Assembly: GCA_024398125.1 (NCBI GenBank)
Contig: JAKSJO010000021.1
Location: forward strand, 1 to 42,106
Direction: 5' to 3'
Origin: Bacteroidales bacterium
GTDB lineage: Bacteria; Bacteroidota; Bacteroidia; Bacteroidales; UBA932
DNA length: 42,106 bases
In this document: positions 1 to 9,614 of the stretch, piece by piece
Layout: each line of letters begins with the position of its first letter
How positions within the stretch are numbered: the first letter of the stretch is position 1
Made by a program: the position numbers and the translations under genes
The notes under the pieces: model-generated
The model's database searches: none
What the model was told of the DNA's origin: nothing
What the model saw: the letters and a program-made list of their open reading frames with translations, nothing else

Positions 1-17
1 CAGCCTCCACCTGATGT

Positions 18-2639
18 TTATCTAAGGCTCGCTTTGGGAGCGCGTCCCTTGATAGTCGTCTCATTAAGAGAAACCTTCCTGGCGGCTGCTTCCGAGGCTT
101 CGGTCGGCAGGCTGACCTTGCGCAGGTCGCGGCTGACTGCGATTGGCTCTGAAGATGACCAGTTGCCGTTTTCGACCTCATAGCTCTGACGCAGCTTGTC
201 GCTGACTATCCAGAATCGTGTACGCTGTCCGTCGTCAGGGAAGACCTTCATATTGCCGTTGGAGTCAGTTTCGACGCGGCCGCCGTAGACTATCCAGCCG
301 AATGTCGGATCCTCTACCAGTACAGTTGCCGCTACGCGGTTGACCGCACAGAGGCCCAGGTCGCCTTCGCCACAATAGCGCCAAGGACCGCGTTCCTCGT
401 CCGTTCCGATCCAGGCATGCCCGAACTTCACGGGAGTAAACGACTGTCCCATAGCGCCGTCCTTCTCTTTTCCCGGATACCAGTAGCCGTAATCGGACTC
501 GGCATCGCCGGCATTGATAAGACCCATCGGACCGCTGTGCCCGGCATAGCCTACGCGAAGAAGATCATATGGGTCGTCCGCATACTTGAGCGCATATTCT
601 ATTACTCCCCATGCTCCCATGCGGGCCATGTAGGTATGAAGGCTGTAATCCGAAGATGTCACGAAATCGCTGCCCAGGATGTACCACTGCTGCTCCAGGA
701 CTCCCCTGCTGCTGAGGTTTGCAGCAAGCTGGCGGTCCATGAAATCACGTGCTTCAGCAGAGCCTTTCTCATGCACCATCGCATATTCTCCAAGAATGTA
801 AGTTGACTCGAACGCTGTACGGTCGACGGCATATTCGGAACGGAAAGGATAGCGTTCCTCGTGCACGAAATAATCTACCTTGCGCTGCCATTCGTCTCTC
901 AGTTCCTTGGCTTCAGCCTTCTTTCCTCTTCTCTCCAGTTCGTCGGCAATCTCAGGAATGACGCATTCGTTGTAGCAGCCCCACTGATATACCTTGTAGT
1001 AGAATCCCTGGAGCTCAGTCGGATAGGTCCAGTACACCTTTGCGGTCTCGTAGGCGCGGCGAAGATACTCGTCCGCGGTCGCATAGGTTGACAGCGATGG
1101 GTAGCGGTCGGCAATCTTGAACATTTCCCACCAGAGCATGATCATGTGTGCATAATCGTATGTGCGCCAAACTCTCATGCGGTCGATATTGTAGTCTGTC
1201 TGCGTCAGCCTGAGGTCTGTATTTCGGTTTATGTTCCAGTCCGGAGTGCCGTAGACACCGTATGGGTATGGAGTTTCGTCTCCTGTGCGCTGCAGGCCAC
1301 CCCAAACAAAATGCTCGATGTGGTATTCAAGGGACTCTATTTCCTTTTTGTCCGGGAATACCGCGTTCTTGGCTGCCAGGAACGGCGCCTTGCCAAGTAT
1401 AGGGTCGTCACTGGCGAGGAAATAGGTCCTCTGGGTATCAAATATATCAGGGTCGTCGGGCCCGCGAAGCTGGCCTTCCTTCATGTCATATACGCCATAA
1501 AGTCCGTCATACCAGCGTCCGGTTCCGCGGAACTGCTGATGCTCTACCAGGAAGCTGCTTCGTTTCTTTATAAGAGTCTCGGGAGACAGTGCGCAGAACA
1601 TCTCTATAGGCATGCGGCGGTCTCCATTATAGTGGATTGTGACCATGTTCTCGCCCAGCTGCTGCATCTTCACGGACCAGATCTGTGCCCCATCCGCATT
1701 GGTTCTTATATATTTGACAGTGGTTTTGCCTGGGTGCTCAGAGGAAAGTGAGTCAATCCTTATGCTGCCGGAAATGGCTACGAGGGCATCTTCTCCTCGG
1801 GTTACAGTAAGTCCGGGAGCGACTTTCACCGATGGCTTTCCGGAATCACCGATGCGCTTTGAAATCTCGTCATAGCTGCCTGCCTCGGCAATCGTGAATC
1901 CCAGTTTCAGGTTTTCGCCAGGACCCAACCATACGCTGGTGTGGGGGTGACGCCAGTTTCCTCGCTTCTCGCGAGGACCGCTGTATCCTGAGTGTACGTA
2001 TGTGAAATAGTCATTGTTCTCGCCATATCCATAGTACTCGATAGGCGTTCCGTCATCGGGAATGACCAGGTAGTATGGTGCTCTGCCTCCACAGCGGGTG
2101 AAATACATGAACGAGCCGTCCAAAGCCATGTTGATATGCTTGGTGAAGCTGCGCTCGAAGATATCGACAGGCTCCTCGCCTCCTGTCTTGTACGGAATGT
2201 TGAAGCCAAGATCCCCGATCTCGAGCGGGAACCGGCTGTTGTTTACGAATTCGCAGTCCCATTTCACATCCTTTCCGGCAAGTGAGAACGACTGGATGAA
2301 TTGTACTGAGTTGTTTACCCCGCGGTCAATGTAGCTGATATGGGTTGCATCGGATTCAAGTACCTCACGTTTAGAGGTTTCGCCGCGGCCCGGTCTTGCC
2401 GCTATCTTCTGCCAGAAACCGTCCTTGACCCGGTAGCGGATATCCCACCAGCCGAGTTCTGAGCGCAGAAGGTTTGCCTGATATGGGTCATCTGATGCGA
2501 CTATTCCTGTAATTCCATTCTCGTTGCAGCTGATTGTCCAGCTGTCATTGGCAAGGGTTTCCGTCTTTGCATTGACAGCAGTGGCAAACAGTGTGGCTGC
2601 AGCTGTCATCAATGATGCGATTCTGTTCAAAGTAGACAT
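18..2639 (-). CDS. Secreted DUF5695-like protein, probably carbohydrate-active
   Basis: An 873-residue exported protein. The open frame extends 24 codons further upstream, but those residues do not look like a protein start. The ATG at 2639 begins a typical signal peptide (MSTLNRIASLMTAAATLFATAVNA, cleaved after about residue 24), so I chose it. The N-terminal half looks beta-rich. The C-terminal half is rich in W, Y and helical stretches, as in alpha/alpha six-hairpin glycosidase folds. From memory the overall pattern resembles the DUF5695 family of Bacteroidota, whose biochemical role is not established. It is transcribed divergently from the SGNH hydrolase gene, and no SusC/SusD pair is present. 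A polysaccharide-related periplasmic or surface role is an inference. I identified no catalytic residues. Confidence 0.6.
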   Translation of the reverse strand: MSTLNRIASLMTAAATLFATAVNAKTETLANDSWTISCNENGITGIVASDDPYQANLLRSELGWWDIRYRVKDGFWQKIAARPGRGETSKREVLESDATHISYIDRGVNNSVQFIQSFSLAGKDVKWDCEFVNNSRFPLEIGDLGFNIPYKTGGEEPVDIFERSFTKHINMALDGSFMYFTRCGGRAPYYLVIPDDGTPIEYYGYGENNDYFTYVHSGYSGPREKRGNWRHPHTSVWLGPGENLKLGFTIAEAGSYDEISKRIGDSGKPSVKVAPGLTVTRGEDALVAISGSIRIDSLSSEHPGKTTVKYIRTNADGAQIWSVKMQQLGENMVTIHYNGDRRMPIEMFCALSPETLIKKRSSFLVEHQQFRGTGRWYDGLYGVYDMKEGQLRGPDDPDIFDTQRTYFLASDDPILGKAPFLAAKNAVFPDKKEIESLEYHIEHFVWGGLQRTGDETPYPYGVYGTPDWNINRNTDLRLTQTDYNIDRMRVWRTYDYAHMIMLWWEMFKIADRYPSLSTYATADEYLRRAYETAKVYWTYPTELQGFYYKVYQWGCYNECVIPEIADELERRGKKAEAKELRDEWQRKVDYFVHEERYPFRSEYAVDRTAFESTYILGEYAMVHEKGSAEARDFMDRQLAANLSSRGVLEQQWYILGSDFVTSSDYSLHTYMARMGAWGVIEYALKYADDPYDLLRVGYAGHSGPMGLINAGDAESDYGYWYPGKEKDGAMGQSFTPVKFGHAWIGTDEERGPWRYCGEGDLGLCAVNRVAATVLVEDPTFGWIVYGGRVETDSNGNMKVFPDDGQRTRFWIVSDKLRQSYEVENGNWSSSEPIAVSRDLRKVSLPTEASEAAARKVSLNETTIKGRAPKASLR

Positions 2640-2698
2640 AGGGAAGGTATTGGTTGGACGAATATAGGCAAATCCACAATAAATATGATTAAAATGAT

Positions 2699-2706
2699 TA
2701 TATTTG
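2699..2706 (+). promoter_or_regulatory. Bacteroidota -7 promoter element before the SGNH hydrolase gene
   Basis: TATATTTG matches the TAnnTTTG -7 consensus and lies 16 bases before the ATG at 2723. I do not see a clear TTTG -33 element, so this is a partial match. Confidence 0.4.
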
Positions 2707-2722
2707 GTCATAAAACGACTGT

Positions 2723-3412
2723 ATGATGAAAAAGATCCTTGCTATTGCCGCGCTCTTTCTTTCGCTCGCGGCATCCGCTCAGCACAAGAATGCCTATCGT
2801 CCTGAGATTGCAGTCCTTGGCGACTCATACTCAACATTCGAGGACTATATTCCGGAAGGTTATGCCTGCTGGTACTTCAACGAAAACGACCCCAAGCTTA
2901 CCGACGTCAACAATGTCAAGCAGACATGGTGGTGGCAGGTCTGCTCCAAGGGTGGATACAAGCTTGGTGTAAATAATTCATGGTCAGGCTCTACCATTTG
3001 CAATACAGGTTATGATGATGCAGACTACAGTGACCGCTCGTTTATCAGCAGGGTCGCCAAGCTTGGAAATCCGGACATCATTCTTGTCTTTGGAGGAACA
3101 AACGACGCCTGGGGAGCTGTCCCTGTTGGGGAATACAAGTACGACAGCTTCAAGCGTGCGGACCTCTATACCTTCCGTCCAGGCTTCGCAAGAATGCTTG
3201 AGCAGCTTATCGAGCGCTATCCCGGTGCTGATATCAGGGTTCTCGTCAATACCCAGATCGGAGATGACGTTCCAGAATCTATGCGTACCATCAGCAAGCA
3301 TTATGGCGTGAAGACCATCGACCTGCATGATATCTCGAAGAAGGCTGGCCATCCTGATATCGAGGGTATGAAGGCCATTGCAGACCAGGTTATCGAGGCC
3401 CTCAAGAAGTAG
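2723..3412 (+). CDS. Secreted SGNH/GDSL-family hydrolase
   Basis: A 229-residue exported esterase-type hydrolase. The signal peptide covers residues 1-19 and ends ASA-Q. Block I is VLGDSYS with the predicted nucleophile Ser35. Block III is GGTND at residues 124-128. Block V probably uses Asp203 and His210 (GHPD). These are the hallmarks of SGNH hydrolases, which cleave acyl or acetyl esters from sugars, lipids or other substrates; the substrate cannot be read from sequence. Two ATG codons are in tandem at 2723 and 2726, and either may be used. The channel gene starts 3 bases after the stop, so the two are probably cotranscribed. Confidence 0.82.
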   Translation: MMKKILAIAALFLSLAASAQHKNAYRPEIAVLGDSYSTFEDYIPEGYACWYFNENDPKLTDVNNVKQTWWWQVCSKGGYKLGVNNSWSGSTICNTGYDDADYSDRSFISRVAKLGNPDIILVFGGTNDAWGAVPVGEYKYDSFKRADLYTFRPGFARMLEQLIERYPGADIRVLVNTQIGDDVPESMRTISKHYGVKTIDLHDISKKAGHPDIEGMKAIADQVIEALKK

Positions 3413-3415
3413 ACC

Positions 3416-4285
3416 ATGTTCAAGAGAAAGGAAAGGACTCCGGAACAGCTGGAGAAGATCAGGCAGAGGAAGCTTAGGATCTACGATATTGTATTCGAGA
3501 ATGATACGCCTGAAGGAAAGGCGTTTGATATCTTCTTGATGATATGCATAGTAGTGAGCATCTTCCTTGTGGTTGCCGAGAGTACCCTCCATTTCGATGC
3601 CTTTGGAGCATTCATCTTGAGAATCCTTGAATATGCGTTCACAGCATTCTTCACAATCGAGTATCTCCTGAGATTGTACTGTTCGCCGAAGCCGAAGGAC
3701 TATGCGCTGAGCTTCTTCGGAATAATCGACCTGCTTGCTACGCTTCCGCTTTATATTGCATGGCTGTTCGGCCCTGCGCGGTATTTGATGATAATAAGGA
3801 CTTTCCGTCTTATCAGGGTTTTCAGAATCTTCAAGCTGTTTTCGTTCCTTGATGAAGGCTATGCCCTTATTCACGCCTTGCTGGACAGTATGAAGAAGAT
3901 TTCGGTATTTTTCCTTTTCGTACTGATCATGGTCATCTCGATCGGTACTCTCATGTTCATGGTGGAAGGAAATGTACCGGAAAGTTCGTTCAAGGACATC
4001 CCTAGCAGCATATATTGGGCAATCGTCACGCTTACCACGGTAGGTTATGGAGACATCACCCCTGTCACGACAGCAGGACGATTCCTTTCCGCTCTCGTCA
4101 TGTTACTGGGTTACACTACGATAGCTGTTCCTACCGGAATCGTTTCTGCAAATCTCATCAAGACCAAGGACAGCCCGTATAAGCGCATCTGTGAGAACTG
4201 TGGACGCACCGGTCACGACGAGAATGCCAAGTACTGCAAGTACTGCGGAACACCTCTCGATGTCAATCCTCAGGACCACGATTAA
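3416..4285 (+). CDS. Voltage-gated-type potassium channel with C-terminal zinc ribbon
   Basis: A 289-residue inner-membrane ion channel of the six-TM Kv type. The S1-S3 helices span roughly residues 36-118. S4 (about 121-143) carries Arg at 122, 128, 131, 134 and 137, largely at every third position, as in a voltage sensor. The pore loop holds the selectivity filter TTVGYGD at 207-213, followed by S6. The C-terminus is unusual: Cys259, Cys262, Cys274 and Cys277 form a CxxC...CxxC zinc ribbon in place of a cyclic-nucleotide or RCK domain. A zinc or redox regulatory role for that tail is inference. The ATG is 3 bases after the SGNH stop. Confidence 0.88.
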   Translation: MFKRKERTPEQLEKIRQRKLRIYDIVFENDTPEGKAFDIFLMICIVVSIFLVVAESTLHFDAFGAFILRILEYAFTAFFTIEYLLRLYCSPKPKDYALSFFGIIDLLATLPLYIAWLFGPARYLMIIRTFRLIRVFRIFKLFSFLDEGYALIHALLDSMKKISVFFLFVLIMVISIGTLMFMVEGNVPESSFKDIPSSIYWAIVTLTTVGYGDITPVTTAGRFLSALVMLLGYTTIAVPTGIVSANLIKTKDSPYKRICENCGRTGHDENAKYCKYCGTPLDVNPQDHD

Positions 4286-4312
4286 GCAGCTATAATTTCC
4301 CGACTTTTTTGT

Positions 4313-4320
4313 TATATTTG
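4313..4320 (+). promoter_or_regulatory. Bacteroidota -7 promoter element before ligA
   Basis: TATATTTG is a full match to TAnnTTTG, 22 bases upstream of the ligA ATG at 4343. The region upstream is T-rich, but no clean TTTG lies at the preferred distance. It would drive the ligA-to-ispG chain. Confidence 0.55.
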
Positions 4321-4342
4321 TAGTTTATATCACTCATAGGAT

Positions 4343-6394
4343 ATGACTGTCGAAGAAGCAAAGGTCAGGATTGATTCCCTGCGTACTCAACTCGCTGAGC
4401 ATAGCCGACGCTATTATGTTGATAATGCGCCGGTTATAAGCGATTTCGACTTTGATCAGCTCATGCATGAGCTAGAGTCTCTCGAAGCTTCCTTCCCGCA
4501 GTTCTCAAGTGCAGACTCCCCTACCTTGAGAGTCGGCAGCGATCTGTCTGACAGTCCTCGCCATGAATTCCGCCAGGTCGCACATAGATATCCGATGCTT
4601 TCTTTGGGCAATACTTACAGTATTGAAGAGATAGAAGCCTTTGCAATGAGGGCGGACAAGACTCTTGATGGCTCTGTATTCACATACAGCTGTGAACTGA
4701 AGTTCGATGGTACAGCAATCTGCCTTGAATATCGTAAGGGAAAACTGTACAGAGCTCTTACCCGCGGCGACGGTACAATGGGTGATGATGTCACGGCAAA
4801 CGTCCTCCAGATCAAGAATGTCCCATCTGTGCTTCATGGCGATTATCCAGATGAGTTTGAGATTCGTGGAGAGATCCTTATGCCTTATGAGGCGTTTGAC
4901 AGGCTGAATGCGGAACGCGAGCTTAAGGAAGAAGCTCCTTTCGCCAATCCAAGAAATGCAGCCTCAGGCTCGATCAAGCTGCTCGATCCCAAAGAGGTTG
5001 CTCATCGTGGCCTGATGGTGACTCTTTATCACATTCCGGATGGAATCCTTGATTACAAGACCCATTCAGAAGCGCTTGATGCCGCAAAGTCATGGGGATT
5101 GCCTGTAAGTGACGAGAGACGCATCTGTCACGGAATCGAAGAAATAGAGAATTATATAAGCCACTGGGATACAGCTCGTAAAACACTTCCGTTTGCGACT
5201 GATGGCATTGTTATAAAGATCAATGAGCGCGATTGCCAGACCACTTTGGGCTATACCGCCAAGTCTCCGCGCTGGGCTGTGGCATATAAGTTCAAGGCCG
5301 AGCAGGCCCTGACTGAATTGAAGTCCATTGACTATCAGGTCGGCCGTACTGGAGCCGTCACTCCTGTCGCTAATCTAGACCCTGTTCTCTTGAGTGGAAC
5401 CATGGTGAAGCGTGCGACATTGAACAATGCAGACCAGATGGCTCAGATGGACATACGTGTCGGTGACTGGGTGTATGTCGAGAAAGGTGGCGAGATCATT
5501 CCGAAGATTACCGGTATCGAGCTTTCCAAGCGTCCTTCGACAAGCACGCCGACAGTGTTCCCTACCCTTTGTCCAGTCTGCGGTACTCCTCTTGTACGCG
5601 AAGATGACGAGGCCAAGTGGTTCTGTCCGAACAGTGAGGGCTGTGCGCCGCAAATCCAGGGACGTCTGATCCACTTCCTTTCGCGCAAGGCTATGAACAT
5701 CCTTGCGGGCGAGGCTACGGTCGAGCAGCTGCATTCCCTTGGTTTCGTCAAGAGTCCTGCAGACCTGTATGATCTGGATAAACTTAAGCTCGTTGGGCTG
5801 GAAGGGTGGCAGGACCGTTCTGCGCAGCGTTTCCTGGACAGTCTTGCAGAGTCCCGTTCCGTTGGATTCGAGAGAGTTCTCTTTGCTCTTGGAATAAGAT
5901 TCGTCGGAGAGACCACGGCCAAGACGCTTGCCCGTCATTTCGGTGACATTGACTCCATCGCAAAAGCTGACATGGAGTCCCTTCAGGCTGTCCCGGATGT
6001 GGGATCAGTGATTGCGAGAAGTGTTTATGACTTCTTCCGTAATGATGAACATATTGCTGAGATTGAGAGACTAAAGGCTCATGGTCTACAGTTCTCCTTG
6101 AAGTCGGAAACTGTTGAAAGGACGGATGCTCTTGCCGGTATGACCATAGTCATTTCCGGTAATTTCAGCATTTCTCGCGACGCGATGAAGGAACTCATCG
6201 AGAACAATGGAGGAAAGAACAGCGGATCCGTAAGTGGGAAGACCAGCTTCCTTCTTGCCGGAGAGAAACCTGGTCCGGAAAAAATCAAGAAGGCTGAATC
6301 CCTTGGAGTCAGAATCATTTCGGAAAAAGAGTTCATGAGCATGCTGCCTGACGCTCCGCAGATTGTTGAACAGGAAGAATTGACATTGTTTTGA
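4343..6394 (+). CDS. ligA: NAD+-dependent DNA ligase LigA
   Basis: A 683-residue ligase, full length for the family (about 670), that seals nicks during replication and repair using NAD+. Domain Ia/adenylation contains the nucleotidyl lysine Lys120 in the KFDG motif (ELKFDG, 118-123). The OB fold follows. A four-cysteine zinc finger uses Cys410, Cys413, Cys428 and Cys434. Helix-hairpin-helix repeats and a C-terminal BRCT domain (about 600-675) complete the expected order. It is the first gene of a tightly coupled plus-strand cluster, and its TGA overlaps the next ATG by one base. Confidence 0.97.
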   Translation: MTVEEAKVRIDSLRTQLAEHSRRYYVDNAPVISDFDFDQLMHELESLEASFPQFSSADSPTLRVGSDLSDSPRHEFRQVAHRYPMLSLGNTYSIEEIEAFAMRADKTLDGSVFTYSCELKFDGTAICLEYRKGKLYRALTRGDGTMGDDVTANVLQIKNVPSVLHGDYPDEFEIRGEILMPYEAFDRLNAERELKEEAPFANPRNAASGSIKLLDPKEVAHRGLMVTLYHIPDGILDYKTHSEALDAAKSWGLPVSDERRICHGIEEIENYISHWDTARKTLPFATDGIVIKINERDCQTTLGYTAKSPRWAVAYKFKAEQALTELKSIDYQVGRTGAVTPVANLDPVLLSGTMVKRATLNNADQMAQMDIRVGDWVYVEKGGEIIPKITGIELSKRPSTSTPTVFPTLCPVCGTPLVREDDEAKWFCPNSEGCAPQIQGRLIHFLSRKAMNILAGEATVEQLHSLGFVKSPADLYDLDKLKLVGLEGWQDRSAQRFLDSLAESRSVGFERVLFALGIRFVGETTAKTLARHFGDIDSIAKADMESLQAVPDVGSVIARSVYDFFRNDEHIAEIERLKAHGLQFSLKSETVERTDALAGMTIVISGNFSISRDAMKELIENNGGKNSGSVSGKTSFLLAGEKPGPEKIKKAESLGVRIISEKEFMSMLPDAPQIVEQEELTLF

Positions 6395-7413
6395 TGAATA
6401 GGATTACTGTAGGAAGAATGATGGTGGAAGCCAGAAAGGTGTTCTCGGATGAAATCTGGGAACTGCCTCTTGATGGTTTCTCGCTGTTCAAGAAGAGACT
6501 TGTGCAGTTCATCAAACTTATGAAGATCGTTTTCAATGAGTTTGCCAAGAACCGTATGGGATTCCAGTGTGTCGCCCTCAGCTATTTCGGAGCACTTGCC
6601 GTCATTCCGCTTGTGGCATTCGTATTCGCGGTTTCCGGTGGTCTCGGACTTGAGGACAAGCTGCGCGACATGCTCTTTTCCTATATTCCGACTGATCCTG
6701 AATTCCTCAATGTCATCATGGACAAGGCCGGCAATATCATTGATACAGCGCAGTCCAGCGGTGTTGGCCTTATCAGTGCCCTTCTGTTCTTCTGGACGGT
6801 AATCTGGCTGATGTTCCAGGTTGAGCGTGTGTTCAACAACGTCTGGGGCATCCGGAAGATTCCCCGCAAGATCTATCTGCGCTTTTCGTTCTATTTAGGA
6901 GCTCTCCTGCTGACACCGTTCCTTGTTATGCTTTTCGGAACAGGTATCGCGTTGTATTCCAATGTGACCAGCCTTATCGGTATCAGCATCCACATCAAGG
7001 ACGTTTCGTTCTTTGTCTCCATTCTTGGACACTTTGTCATGTTCGTGTTTGCGGTATTCTTGTTCACGATCATGTATAAATACATTCCAGCCACGTTCGT
7101 CAGTACCAGAAGTGCCTTCTGGTCCGCATTGGTCGCGGCGTTTATCTTTGTGATCTTCCAGCATCTGTATCTCCATACCCAGGCATTCATGTCCCGTCTC
7201 AACGGTGTCTACGGAGCGATTGCGGCCATCCCGCTGTTCCTTATGTGGATGAACTATAGCTGGCAGATCATCATCTATGGCGCCCAGTTGTGCTATGGAT
7301 TGCAGCATATCGATGATTATAATATTCCAGAAGGCCGTCTCCAGGACTTTACTCCTATGCGTGACCGTCTCAAGAAGGAATTTGAAGAAGATATATTGGA
7401 GGAACAGAAATGA
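6394..7413 (+). CDS. YihY/BrkB-family inner-membrane protein
   Basis: A 339-residue polytopic membrane protein. After a charged N-terminus of about 50 residues there are roughly six hydrophobic segments, with family-typical patches such as FQCVALSYFGALAVIPL, and FNNVWGIRK between the second and third helices. The family was once called RNase BN in error; its real function is uncertain. I placed the start at the ATG at 6394, which overlaps the ligA stop (TGATG); a TTG one codon earlier is also open. Its own stop overlaps the next gene's start (ATGA), so translational coupling on both sides is likely. Confidence 0.85.
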   Translation: MNRITVGRMMVEARKVFSDEIWELPLDGFSLFKKRLVQFIKLMKIVFNEFAKNRMGFQCVALSYFGALAVIPLVAFVFAVSGGLGLEDKLRDMLFSYIPTDPEFLNVIMDKAGNIIDTAQSSGVGLISALLFFWTVIWLMFQVERVFNNVWGIRKIPRKIYLRFSFYLGALLLTPFLVMLFGTGIALYSNVTSLIGISIHIKDVSFFVSILGHFVMFVFAVFLFTIMYKYIPATFVSTRSAFWSALVAAFIFVIFQHLYLHTQAFMSRLNGVYGAIAAIPLFLMWMNYSWQIIIYGAQLCYGLQHIDDYNIPEGRLQDFTPMRDRLKKEFEEDILEEQK

Positions 7414-9614
7414 GTTTTTCCCTTTTTACACAACAGGACTACGACCTGATCAACCACGATTGGGAGCAGTTGTATGCCAGCGCCAAGATACGCTGTACAG
7501 ATGAGAATGAGCTTGCTGTAGTACGCAAGGCGTTTGAATTCGCAAACGAGGCCCACAAGAACGTACGCCGCCGCTCTGGTGAGCCATACATGCTTCATCC
7601 TATCGCTGTGGCTCAGATCGTGGTCGACAACATCGGCCTCGGCTACAAGTCGATCACCGCTGCTCTTCTGCATGATGTCGTTGAAGACACAGATTTCACC
7701 ACTGAGGATATAAAGAATCTTTTCGGGGAGAAGGTTGCGTCTCTTGTCGATGGTCTTACCAAGATCAAGACCGTGCTTGACAATGAGAATCGTCGCGACT
7801 CCAGGAATGTCTATACGGAAAGCGTCCAGGCTGAAAACCTGAAGCGTATCCTGCTTACGCTCAATGATGATGCCCGTATCTCGCTGATCAAGCTGGCTGA
7901 CCGCCTCCATAACTGCCGCACCATCGAGTTCATGCCTGAGCACAAGCGCGACAAGATTCTCAGCGAGACCATGTTCATCTTCATCCCTCTCGCCCACCGC
8001 CTCGGTCTTTACGAGGTCAAGTCTGAGCTTGAGAATATCTGGCTGCGCTACAAGGAGCCTGACGTTTATAAAGACATCTGTTCCAGAATTGACAGGAATG
8101 TCGAGGTCACGGATAAGAAGATCGACGATTTCATTTCTCCAATCGCAAACGCTCTTACCAAGGCTGGATTCGAGTTCGAGATAAAGAAGCGTGTGAAGAC
8201 TCCGTATTCGATCTGGCACAAGATGCAGACGAAGAATGTGACCTTTGATCAGGTGTATGACCTTTATGCGGTCCGTATCATTTTCAACCAGAAGCTGACC
8301 GAGCCGGAACGTGATCAGTGCTATCACATCTTCTCGATCATCACAGGTCTTTACCGATATCAGCCAAGCCGCGTCCGTGACTGGGTGAAGCATCCAAAGA
8401 GCAACGGTTACGAGGCCCTCCACTGTACGCTCATGAGTCAGTTCGGTTCATGGGTGGAAGTACAGATCCGCAGCCGCCGTATGGATGACATTGCTGAGAA
8501 AGGTATTGCTGCGCATTGGACATACAAGAAGGAAGGATATATCACAGAAACTGAAAGCGAGATGGACAAGTGGCTTCAGCAGGTATCAGACCTGCTCAAG
8601 ACCAAGGATATCAACTCGCTCGAGCTGCTTGACATCATTCACAACGACCTTATCAACACAGATATCGTCCTCTTCACTCCTAAGGGAGAGCAGAAGACGA
8701 TGCAGAAGGGTGCCAGCGTCCTCGACTTCGCATACCAGATTCATACAGATATCGGTAACAAGGCGATTGCCGGAAAGGTCAATATGAAGCTTGTGCCGCT
8801 TTCCCATACACTTATGACTGGTGATCAGGTGGAGATCGTCACTGCCCAGAATGGATATCCGAAGCGTGAATGGCTCCAGTTCCTTAAGACTCGTCAGGCC
8901 CGCAGCAAAGTCATCGATTACTTCAAGGACTATCGTGAGACGATTGTCGCAGAAGGAGAGGCCAGGCTCAAAAAGGAATTCCTGTCACTCGGCAAGGAGT
9001 TTACAAACAGGAGCCTGCGCCGCATACTGTATTCATGCAACCTTCGCGAATCTGAAGAGCTTTATTTCCGATACGGCTTGGGAATCATTCCTTTGAGCAG
9101 CATTTCTCTGGCTCTTACCGAGGCTCCGGAAAAGGCTAAGGCTGAGAAAAATGAGAGGTTTATCATCGACACAAGTGCGGAATCTCCTCGCAAATACATA
9201 ATCTCGGAGTGCTGCAAGCCTATCCCGGGCGATCCTGTTGTCGGATTCCTCAATCCTGACGGCTCAGTCGAAATACATAAGAAGACTTGCCCAAGGGCAG
9301 AGCTCCTCGGCTCTATCCATGGAGACTGGATGATTGTGCCCGAGTGGAAGGCTGACGATGCAGACAAGCCTAGGGACTATCTCGTACGACTGTCCCTTGG
9401 AGGAATCGACCGTCTTGGACTGTTGAATGACATCTCATCTTTCATGGCGACAACCATGGGGCTCAGCGTCAAGCGCGTTTTTCTTAATACTGACGGAGAA
9501 ATCTTTGACGGCTATATCGAATTCATGGTCAACGACAGAAACCTGCTTGAAAGGATCATTTTCAAGCTGCAGGCCATCAAGGGTATCCACAGCGTTATTA
9601 GAACTGACATCTGA
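7410..9614 (+). CDS. RelA/SpoT-family (p)ppGpp synthetase/hydrolase
   Basis: A 734-residue bifunctional alarmone enzyme of the stringent response. The HD hydrolase domain carries His63, His88-Asp89 and the catalytic Glu92-Asp93 (HDVVEDT), so hydrolysis looks intact. The synthetase domain (about 240-370) contains a NGYEALH motif and a VEVQIR strand. A TGS domain (about 410-475), a zinc-finger/CC region starting with the Cys-Cys pair near residue 600 and a C-terminal ACT domain (about 655-734) follow. Length and order are those of long Rel/SpoT proteins. It overlaps the upstream gene by 4 bases. Bacteroidota often carry two RSH paralogues; I cannot tell which one this is, so I give no symbol. 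Confidence 0.95.
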   Translation: MSFSLFTQQDYDLINHDWEQLYASAKIRCTDENELAVVRKAFEFANEAHKNVRRRSGEPYMLHPIAVAQIVVDNIGLGYKSITAALLHDVVEDTDFTTEDIKNLFGEKVASLVDGLTKIKTVLDNENRRDSRNVYTESVQAENLKRILLTLNDDARISLIKLADRLHNCRTIEFMPEHKRDKILSETMFIFIPLAHRLGLYEVKSELENIWLRYKEPDVYKDICSRIDRNVEVTDKKIDDFISPIANALTKAGFEFEIKKRVKTPYSIWHKMQTKNVTFDQVYDLYAVRIIFNQKLTEPERDQCYHIFSIITGLYRYQPSRVRDWVKHPKSNGYEALHCTLMSQFGSWVEVQIRSRRMDDIAEKGIAAHWTYKKEGYITETESEMDKWLQQVSDLLKTKDINSLELLDIIHNDLINTDIVLFTPKGEQKTMQKGASVLDFAYQIHTDIGNKAIAGKVNMKLVPLSHTLMTGDQVEIVTAQNGYPKREWLQFLKTRQARSKVIDYFKDYRETIVAEGEARLKKEFLSLGKEFTNRSLRRILYSCNLRESEELYFRYGLGIIPLSSISLALTEAPEKAKAEKNERFIIDTSAESPRKYIISECCKPIPGDPVVGFLNPDGSVEIHKKTCPRAELLGSIHGDWMIVPEWKADDADKPRDYLVRLSLGGIDRLGLLNDISSFMATTMGLSVKRVFLNTDGEIFDGYIEFMVNDRNLLERIIFKLQAIKGIHSVIRTDI

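Noticed and set aside
2984-3874. A 296-residue open frame on the minus strand opposite the SGNH and channel genes
   Set aside because: It is fully antisense to two clear genes, with no family motifs or start signals; long shadow frames are expected from the codon use here.
7317-8423. A 368-residue minus-strand open frame opposite the RSH gene
   Set aside because: Antisense to a conserved HD/synthetase domain; no recognisable protein features.
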